A stretch of DNA of 5,191 nt from Syntrophomonadaceae bacterium (GTDB taxonomy: Bacteria; Bacillota; Ch66; Ch109), in contig JAAZDI010000129.1 of NCBI GenBank assembly GCA_012512295.1, forward strand, positions 1 through 5,191. The letters are read 5' to 3'. The notes beneath the pieces were generated by a model, which made no database searches, had not been told where the DNA came from, and was given only the letters and a program-made list of their open reading frames with translations. The position numbers were made by a program, and so were the translations under genes. How positions within the stretch are numbered: position 1 is the first letter of the stretch; every line of letters begins with the position of its first letter. Positions 1 through 5,191 of this stretch are shown in pieces.

Positions 1-538
1 CGGCAGAATAGCCTCTTCCTTTGCGAATCAGTCCCTGAATCTCCTCATCCCGATCTTTAACCGTTTGACCAAACCAAGTCAGATTAAACCAGACTTGGAG
101 ATCAAGGTAATCTTGGTTGGTCCACTCATCCACCCGTTCCCCCACCCGATACGGGTCTCCCCGCATTGCCTCCAATTCCGCATACCGGGGATAAGGTCGA
201 ATCATATGATCCGGGTGGGCATGAAAAAAATTACTAAGTAAGAAAATCTTTTCCTCCCTAGATAAGTCACTTGGGTGCTTTAACGTATGTTCAAGATAGA
301 TATCAGTGCCTATGCCATCGGCATAATCCGAGAGCTGTTCTAGCAGAGAAGGAACAAAATTAAAAGTAACTCGGGCAGCCTCCACTTCCTCAACAATACG
401 CCCCATGTCATAGTAACCCTTGATTCCGTGTAAACGAACCCAGGGCAGATGATACCGATTGGTATGCAGGTCCTTGTAACAAGGTTGGTGCATGTGCCAG
501 AGAAAGGCAATATTTAACTTTCTAGCCATGAAAACCAA
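1..538 (-). CDS. Glycoside hydrolase family 57 protein, N-terminal part (3' end beyond the window)
   Basis: This is the start of a GH57 alpha-glucan-active enzyme (alpha-amylase, branching or related transglycosylase type), probably cytoplasmic because no signal peptide is visible. About 176 residues are present from the ATG at 527-529, and the frame runs off the left edge. Counting from that ATG, the family's first conserved region is clear as FLWHMHQP at 9-16, then LPWVRLHGIKGYYDM at 28-42, FNFVPSLLEQL at 56-66, RPYPRYAEL at 111-119 and DLQVWFNLTWFG at 143-154. This succession is typical of GH57 N-terminal barrels. The catalytic Glu and Asp lie further on, outside the window, so activity and exact specificity cannot be judged. 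Cys17 stands where I recall a Tyr in most relatives (HQPYY). Three in-frame starts are possible: ATG at 568, TTG at 538 and ATG at 529. I chose TTG 538 because AAAGGA sits 4 bases and GGAGGGG 10 bases upstream; ATG 529 is the conservative alternative. The family assignment is firm; the subfamily is not. Confidence 0.86.
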   Translation of the reverse strand, partial: MVFMARKLNIAFLWHMHQPCYKDLHTNRYHLPWVRLHGIKGYYDMGRIVEEVEAARVTFNFVPSLLEQLSDYADGIGTDIYLEHTLKHPSDLSREEKIFLLSNFFHAHPDHMIRPYPRYAELEAMRGDPYRVGERVDEWTNQDYLDLQVWFNLTWFGQTVKDRDEEIQGLIRKGRGYSA

Positions 539-542
539 TCCA

Positions 543-555
543 TCCTTTCCCCTCC
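543..555 (-). promoter_or_regulatory. Ribosome binding site region of the GH57 gene
   Basis: On the minus strand this purine-rich stretch reads GGAGGGGAAAGGA, containing two Shine-Dalgarno-like cores. GGAGGGG is 10 bases and AAAGGA 4 bases before the TTG at 536-538. The same cores are 19 and 13 bases before the ATG at 527-529, which is long for a normal site. They lie inside the reading frame if the ATG at 566-568 were used, and that start has only a weak AGAAGAG upstream. The site therefore favours the TTG start. This is read from spacing only. Confidence 0.5.
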
Positions 556-640
556 AAGCTTTATCCATGTTCTCTTCTAAAACACTATATGCGATACCCA
601 GCTTGGCCTACTATCTCATTCTTAGTTAACATAAAATTTT

Positions 641-687
641 GCCCTGGATTTGGTGGTATCCGACTGCTTTTGGGGTGTTATCCGGGC
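641..687 (-). terminator. Possible weak terminator or leader hairpin after smc
   Basis: On the minus strand GCCCGGAT (680-687) can pair with ATCC-A-GGGC (641-649), giving an eight-base-pair stem with one bulged A. It is followed by AAAATTTTAT (631-640). It lies 36 bases past the smc stop and about 100 bases before the GH57 start, the right place for an smc terminator. Against this, the loop is about 30 bases, the T tract is only four bases and is preceded by four A, and the stem is interrupted. It could instead be a leader element of the GH57 transcript or chance. No convincing -35/-10 pair was found in the spacer. A TATAGT at 584-589 resembles a -10 box but has no good -35 partner. Confidence 0.22.
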
Positions 688-691
688 TGCT
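649..691. repeat. Two-unit imperfect tandem repeat in the smc-GH57 spacer
   Basis: Two directly adjacent units, 649-668 (20 bases) and 669-691 (23 bases), read almost the same on the plus strand. Both begin TTTGG, share TG-TATCCG in the middle and end CTGCT. Eighteen of the 20 bases of the first unit match the second once two extra G and one more base in the second are gapped. The conserved core is GGTGGTATCCG (652-662) against GGTGTTATCCG (674-684), 22 bases start to start, close to two helical turns. It overlaps the possible hairpin. It may be a slippage duplication or a pair of protein binding sites; the sequence alone does not decide. Confidence 0.5.
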
Positions 692-722
692 CAACCTTTT
701 GAGTGATAAATGGATAGCGATG

Positions 723-3700
723 CTAAACCACCTGCTCGATCGGGTTTACCAAGCGGACCGAGATTAGTTTGGAAACGCCTTTCTCCTCCATGGTTAATCC
801 ATACAAGGCATCCGCCACTTCCATAGTTCCTTTGCGGTGGGTAATCACAATAAACTGGGTTTTCTCGGCAAACCTCCTCAAAAACTGGGCAAACCGCTTC
901 ACGTTCACCTCGTCAAGGGCAGCCTCGATCTCATCCAGGATGCACAGGGGGCTGGGCCTGACCTGAAGGATACCAAAGAGCAAAGCGATCGCGGTGAGGG
1001 CTCTTTCACCCCCGGATAATAATGAAAGGGGCTGGAGCTTTTTACCTGGGGGTTGGGCGATAATCTCTAATCCAGAATCCAGTGGACTATCCTGATCAGT
1101 CAAATACAGCCTGGCCTTGCCACCCCCGAAGATATCTCGAAAAACCAAGTCAAAGTTCTGATTAATTTTATCAAGGCTTGTTTTTAAACGTTCGGCCATT
1201 ACCCGGTCTAACTCAACAATAATCTGTTCCAATCCGCGACAGGCTTGACCCAGGTCTGCCTGCTGGTTTCTTAAGTAATGCTCTCTATGGCTAACTCTTT
1301 CGTATTCTTCCACCGCACCTAGATTAACCTCACCCAAGGCCGTAATTTCCTGTTGCAGTTCTTTTATCCGTTGCCTAGCCTCCTTGGAATTAAAGGCAGT
1401 TATTTTAGTCGCCTCCTCATTAATCAAGGATTCCGCTTGATCCCGCGATATTTGGTAAGCCTCCCATAATCGCTCAAGCCAGCCCCGGCCTTCGGCCTCC
1501 AGTTTAGTTATTTGAACTTCCAAACTATGTTTTTGATTAAGGAGCTGGTTTAACTCCAAGCGTTTTTGCTGACAGCTTTGTTCAAGGTGTTGGATCTTAT
1601 CCTGTTGGACCAGGAAGTGATTCCGAATCGAAATCACCTTGGCTTGGTAAATATTTACCTTTTCCTCAGCCGCCTTTAATTGACTGGCTTCCCCGGCTAG
1701 CGCATCTCTAAGCTTCCCCAATTGAGCAGTTGTTTCTTGGATTCGCTGCTGAAAAGCAGCCAGCTTCTGCTTTAGTCTGTCTTCCTCTCTTTCCAGACGA
1801 CTCAGATTATCCTCTAGTCCCAACAAATGTTGTTTTCCGGCGGCACGGGCTTCGCGTAGGTTGGAGATATTATTCTCTATAGTTTTTAACTGTCGCAGCT
1901 CTTCTTCCCAGGTCAACTGAATTCTTGCTAACTCCTCCCGGATTACCGATTCTCGCTGCGTTAAAGAAGATAATTCCTGTTCAAGCTGTTGGATTTCCTG
2001 ATGCAAACCGCTACCCTGCTCGGTCAAATCTTTTTCTTCATAGTCAATTATGGTTAATCGTTCTAATAATTTATTTAATTCTTGTTTGAGATGGACTAAA
2101 TCTTTTTGGCCGGATATTCGTGCCAGTTCCAATTGGTATTGTTCCCGTTCTAAATCAGCTCTACTCTTTTTTAAATCCTGAATTTTTTGTTTCAGGTCTT
2201 CCATTTCTTTTTGCTGTAACTGTATAATCTCCCGTTCCCGATTAAAAGCAGCTTCTAACTCTTTTATTTCTCGACGCCGTCCGAAAATATGTCTTTTTTT
2301 ATCTGGCAGGCTGCCACCGGTTAATGAACCCCCGGGGTTAAAGACTTCACCATCCAAGGTAACGACACGTCTGGTAAACCCTTGCTGTCTGGCCCAGTTC
2401 GCCGCTGCTTCCATACTTTCGGCTACCCAAACCCGACCAAGGAGAAATTCCATCACCGGCTGATACATCGGCTTATATTTGATCAGGTCAACCGCTCTGC
2501 CCAAGATTCCCATGCCGGATTGGCTTGCTCGACTATCCTCCAACGCCAATGGTCTAATAGTATCAAGCGGGAGAAAGGTGACGCGGCCATATTTACCAGT
2601 TTTAAGAAAATAGATTGCCTCTCGGGCAATCCGCTCCGTATCAGTCACCACATTTTGGACCGCTCCACCTAGGGCTACTTCGATTGCCTTTTCATACTGA
2701 GTTGGAAACTCAATTAGTTCGGCGACTACTCCATGAATCCCAGCCCCAAAACTCTCGGTTTGACGACGCCGCATAATCTCGCGTACTGCCTGGGAATACC
2801 CTTCATAAGTTTGTTCCATTTCCCGCAGCACATGCAATCTAGATTCAATGGATCGGGAACGGTCTTCTCGATGCCTGTTTTCTTCAGTATACTTAACCAG
2901 CTTCTGACGCAACGATTGATCTCGGTTGAGGAGCTCATCCTTTAATTGATTGATTTGAAGCAACCGATTGGCTTGCTCAGACATTGTTTGCTCAATTTTC
3001 CATATCTGTTTCCTCAGAGCTTCGCTTCGGTTTAAACCGGCTTGCTTCTCTTGCCTGATTTGATTCGCCCGGCGTTCTCTATTGTCTTCCTGGATTCTTA
3101 GCCGAGTTATGATATTGCGTTTTTCCGCTGCTAATTTCAAGATTTCAATTAAATCGCTTTTTAGCTGCTCAATCTCTTGACTCTTGGTGGAACAGCTTTT
3201 ACTTAGGTTAGCTTCCTGACCGATTAATTGCTCCAGTTCTTCTTGTTGCTCGGCTAATCTGGCTTGCAGTTGCTGTCTTCTCTTTTCCGCTTGCCCTCTT
3301 TCCTCCAGCAGCTTATCCAGCATACCCTGACATTCCAGATTTTGCCATTTTACTTCTGCCTCCTGTTCCTGATAGGCCTCATATTTTTGACGCAACATCT
3401 GACTGGTCAACTTAGACCGTTCCGCAGCCTGCTGTGCCTCGTGTAACGCTTCTGTTTCTTTTTCTAATTTTTCTTGGGCTTCCTGCCAAACCAACCGCTG
3501 TAAGGCTAATTGTTCAGTTGCCAGTTGCAGTTCGCGTTCCTGATCCTCACACTTTTGTTTAATCTCTTCCCAGATTAGGCGGTTTTTTTGGCATCGTCCT
3601 TCCAATTGATACCATTCTCGCAGCCAGAGCTTGGTTTCAAGAGCGGCCAACTCCGCCTGCAGTTTACGGTAACTTTTCGCCCGCTCTGCTTGTTCTTCCA

Positions 3701-4313
3701 GAGGCCCCAACTGTTCTCCCAATTCCTCCAGAACGTCCTCTATACGGATTAAGGCATGCTTGGTCTCCTCGAGTTTTCTTAACGAATCTTGCTTTCGAGT
3801 CAGGTGTCGAGTAATGCCCGCTACCTCTTCGATCAGCCGCCGTCTTTCCTCAGGGCGCGAACTAAGGATGGCATCCACCTTTCCCTGACCAATTATCGAA
3901 AAAGACTCATAACCGATACCCGTATCTTGGAGCAGGTGTTGAATATCGCGCAGCCGACAGGGGGCCCGATTGATCAGGAACTCGCTTTCTCCCGAACGGT
4001 AAACCCGCCGCGTTATTCGCACTTCATTATAGTCGATGGGTAGTATCTTTAAGGAATTATCCAGGGTTATGGATACCTCGGCCATACCCACCGGTTTTCT
4101 TCGATCACTGCCAGCAAAAATAATATCCTCCATTCGGGTGCCTCTGAGGGTCCGGGCATTAGGTTCACCCAGGACCCAACGAATCCCATCCACGATATTG
4201 CTCTTGCCACAACCATTAGGCCCGACAATAGCAGTAATCTGGCCGACCGGTTCAACGTCCAAACGGTCAGCAAATGTTTTAAAACCCTGAATTTCTAATC
4301 TCTTTAAAAACAT
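723..4313 (-). CDS. smc: Chromosome partition/condensation protein SMC, full length
   Basis: This is the bacterial SMC ATPase, which with the kleisin ScpA and with ScpB loads onto DNA, extrudes loops and keeps replicated chromosomes apart in the nucleoid. It is complete at 1196 residues, ten more than B. subtilis SMC. The N-terminal head has Walker A GPNGCGKS at 31-38, Arg57 in LRGTRMED at the place of the B. subtilis arginine finger, and Q143 in IIGQGKV. A coiled-coil arm rich in Glu, Lys, Gln and Leu runs from about 170 to 515. The hinge spans about 520-668 and ends in GGSLTGG at 661-667. The return arm runs from about 670 to 990. The C-terminal head begins near LGEVN (993) and carries FGGG (1062-1065), the signature LSGGE (1099-1103), Walker B CILDE with D1127 and catalytic E1128, and H1159 in ITHRKG. 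All ATPase residues are intact. The ATG at 4311-4313 is the only sensible start: an in-frame TAA lies just upstream and AAAGGAG is 4 bases before it. It follows birA by 46 bases and ends in TAG. The neighbours are not the usual rnc and ftsY. Confidence 0.98.
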   Translation of the reverse strand: MFLKRLEIQGFKTFADRLDVEPVGQITAIVGPNGCGKSNIVDGIRWVLGEPNARTLRGTRMEDIIFAGSDRRKPVGMAEVSITLDNSLKILPIDYNEVRITRRVYRSGESEFLINRAPCRLRDIQHLLQDTGIGYESFSIIGQGKVDAILSSRPEERRRLIEEVAGITRHLTRKQDSLRKLEETKHALIRIEDVLEELGEQLGPLEEQAERAKSYRKLQAELAALETKLWLREWYQLEGRCQKNRLIWEEIKQKCEDQERELQLATEQLALQRLVWQEAQEKLEKETEALHEAQQAAERSKLTSQMLRQKYEAYQEQEAEVKWQNLECQGMLDKLLEERGQAEKRRQQLQARLAEQQEELEQLIGQEANLSKSCSTKSQEIEQLKSDLIEILKLAAEKRNIITRLRIQEDNRERRANQIRQEKQAGLNRSEALRKQIWKIEQTMSEQANRLLQINQLKDELLNRDQSLRQKLVKYTEENRHREDRSRSIESRLHVLREMEQTYEGYSQAVREIMRRRQTESFGAGIHGVVAELIEFPTQYEKAIEVALGGAVQNVVTDTERIAREAIYFLKTGKYGRVTFLPLDTIRPLALEDSRASQSGMGILGRAVDLIKYKPMYQPVMEFLLGRVWVAESMEAAANWARQQGFTRRVVTLDGEVFNPGGSLTGGSLPDKKRHIFGRRREIKELEAAFNREREIIQLQQKEMEDLKQKIQDLKKSRADLEREQYQLELARISGQKDLVHLKQELNKLLERLTIIDYEEKDLTEQGSGLHQEIQQLEQELSSLTQRESVIREELARIQLTWEEELRQLKTIENNISNLREARAAGKQHLLGLEDNLSRLEREEDRLKQKLAAFQQRIQETTAQLGKLRDALAGEASQLKAAEEKVNIYQAKVISIRNHFLVQQDKIQHLEQSCQQKRLELNQLLNQKHSLEVQITKLEAEGRGWLERLWEAYQISRDQAESLINEEATKITAFNSKEARQRIKELQQEITALGEVNLGAVEEYERVSHREHYLRNQQADLGQACRGLEQIIVELDRVMAERLKTSLDKINQNFDLVFRDIFGGGKARLYLTDQDSPLDSGLEIIAQPPGKKLQPLSLLSGGERALTAIALLFGILQVRPSPLCILDEIEAALDEVNVKRFAQFLRRFAEKTQFIVITHRKGTMEVADALYGLTMEEKGVSKLISVRLVNPIEQVV

Positions 4314-4317
4314 GGCA

Positions 4318-4324
4318 CTCCTTT
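4318..4324 (-). promoter_or_regulatory. Ribosome binding site of smc
   Basis: AAAGGAG on the minus strand lies 4 bases before the smc ATG and matches the anti-Shine-Dalgarno sequence well. It fixes the start together with the in-frame stop just upstream. A second purine run, GGAGGAA at 4341-4347, is too far from this ATG to serve it. Confidence 0.8.
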
Positions 4325-4359
4325 ATACTGAATCAAAAAATTCCTCCAGAAGTGAGGGG

Positions 4360-5191
4360 TTACCCAAATAAAACATCGCCCGCAATAACCCGATGAATCA
4401 TCCCATCACTTAGCCTCAAACGAAGACTGCCGTCTTCCTCTATATCTTCCGCCAAGCCCTCAATCACCCGCTCCAGGTCATTTACCCGAACAGTTTTCCC
4501 CAGGGTGTCTGAAAGCGCTCTCCATTCCCGCAAGAGTTCGCTAAACTCTCCCGTCTTCCAGGATTCATAACACTTCTCTAATTCTTCCAAAGATCGCTGC
4601 AGAACTGCCAGGCGGGAAACCGGCTGCTGTAATTGAGCCCGGAGCGAGGTAGCTCTATCCCTAATATCTGGTGGAAAGACGTCTGGATCCATATTGACAT
4701 TAATGCCGATTCCAACCACCAGGTAATTTATTCGATCTATTTCTGAATTCATCTCAGTCAAAATGCCGACTATCTTCTTGCCTTCAATTAGCAGATCATT
4801 TGGCCATTTAATCTTAACCTCCAGCCCGGTCAGGGCCCGCAAAGCTCGGGCAACCGCGACGGCCGAAACTAAAGTGGCGCGGGGCGCTTCCTGAGGCAGG
4901 AGCTGGGGACGGAGGATAAAAGAAAAAGTCAAAGCTTCACCCCGCGGGGTTACCCAATGCCGCCCCAGCCGACCTTTCCCCTGGGTTTGGTTTTCCGCCA
5001 CCACTAAAGTCCCTTCTTTAGCCCCCTGTTGAGCCAAACGTCGAGCGACATCATTCGTTGACTCGATTTCGTCATAATATATAACTACCTGCCCCAGGTA
5101 CTTAGTTCCCAAGCCAAAGGTAACTTCTTCCGGCAATAGACGATCAGGCCGGCTTAACAAACGATAACCAAGCCGGGGCTGAGCCTCAATC
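4360..5191 (-). CDS. birA: Biotin-[acetyl-CoA-carboxylase] ligase / biotin operon repressor BirA, lacking its N-terminus (5' end beyond the window)
   Basis: BirA activates biotin to biotinyl-AMP and transfers it to the lysine of biotin carrier proteins such as the acetyl-CoA carboxylase subunit, in the cytoplasm. In two-domain members the biotinyl-AMP-bound dimer also represses biotin synthesis or uptake genes. The frame stays open to the right edge, giving 276 complete codons. Numbered from the first of these, residues 1-20 hold GYRLLSRPD, matching the wing and linker that end the N-terminal winged helix, so a DNA-binding domain should lie just outside. A TTG at 5158-5160 is in frame but falls inside this linker and is unlikely to be the start. 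The catalytic core shows STN at 44-46, the biotin/AMP loop GKGRLGR at 71-77, KWPNDL at 128-133, KKIVGILTE just after, and GIGINVN at 160-166. The C-terminal SH3-like domain follows (GLAEDIEEDGSLRLRL to the end). All recognisable active-site motifs are intact. About 50 residues are missing compared with two-domain relatives of about 325. It ends in TAA, 46 bases before smc, and is probably co-transcribed with it. The repressor role is inferred from the wing remnant only. Confidence 0.95.
   Translation of the reverse strand, partial: IEAQPRLGYRLLSRPDRLLPEEVTFGLGTKYLGQVVIYYDEIESTNDVARRLAQQGAKEGTLVVAENQTQGKGRLGRHWVTPRGEALTFSFILRPQLLPQEAPRATLVSAVAVARALRALTGLEVKIKWPNDLLIEGKKIVGILTEMNSEIDRINYLVVGIGINVNMDPDVFPPDIRDRATSLRAQLQQPVSRLAVLQRSLEELEKCYESWKTGEFSELLREWRALSDTLGKTVRVNDLERVIEGLAEDIEEDGSLRLRLSDGMIHRVIAGDVLFG

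Noticed and set aside
585..632. A 15-codon minus-strand ORF (ATG at 630-632) ahead of the GH57 gene that might be a leader peptide.
   Set aside because: It has no ribosome binding site (AAAATTTT precedes it), no run of regulatory codons, and is short enough to be chance.
701..714. CTCAA-AAGG-TTGAG hairpin-like inverted repeat just after the smc stop.
   Set aside because: It lacks a following T run, the stem is five mostly weak pairs, and the exact placement next to GC-rich sequence does not support termination.
2382..2672. Plus-strand open frame of 96 codons inside smc.
   Set aside because: It lies opposite the intact SMC hinge coding sequence, shows no recognisable domain, and is explained as a shadow of the minus-strand gene, as are the other short frames within smc.
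1160..3800. Possible myosin-like or RecN/SbcC coiled-coil protein instead of SMC.
   Set aside because: The hinge with GGSLTGG, the LSGGE signature, CILDE Walker B and the length near 1190 residues are specific to SMC.
4335..4357. CCTC-GAGG mini-hairpin followed by AATTTTTT between birA and smc on the minus strand, resembling a terminator.
   Set aside because: The stem is only four base pairs with a seven-base loop and no outward extension; too weak for a terminator, and the tract overlaps the region just before the smc ribosome site.
5158..5160. TTG as the true start of birA.
   Set aside because: The frame stays open to the window edge and the residues just upstream (RLGYR) fit the end of the winged-helix domain, so the true start is outside the window.

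Overview
All three genes in this window lie on the minus strand, so transcription runs from high to low coordinates. In that order they are: a 5'-truncated biotin-protein ligase gene (birA, cut by the right edge), a complete gene for the chromosome-condensation ATPase SMC (1196 residues), and, after an intergenic spacer of about 185 bases, the start of a glycoside hydrolase family 57 gene cut by the left edge. There is no RNA gene, insertion sequence or CRISPR array.

The DNA looks like a Gram-positive bacterium of the Firmicutes/Clostridia type with a middling GC content. The reasons are a stand-alone SMC of the Bacillus type (an IIGQGKV Q-loop region and 1196 residues, against about 1186 in B. 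subtilis), strong purine-rich ribosome binding sites, and a BirA that keeps the end of an N-terminal winged helix. This is an inference from protein style; no taxonomic search was possible.

birA and smc are 46 bases apart on the same strand with no convincing terminator between them, so they are probably co-transcribed. BirA attaches biotin to carboxylase carrier proteins and, in the two-domain form, represses biotin genes. SMC organises and segregates the chromosome with ScpA and ScpB. The GH57 enzyme acts on alpha-glucans such as glycogen or maltodextrin. The three share no obvious pathway, so this looks like a housekeeping neighbourhood rather than a dedicated system.

The least explained stretch is the spacer between smc and the GH57 gene. 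It holds a short imperfect tandem repeat and a bulged inverted repeat followed by an A/T tract. I found no previously undescribed system. The points worth a second look are this spacer, the unusual smc neighbourhood, a divergent segment at the SMC head-arm junction, and the uncertain GH57 start.
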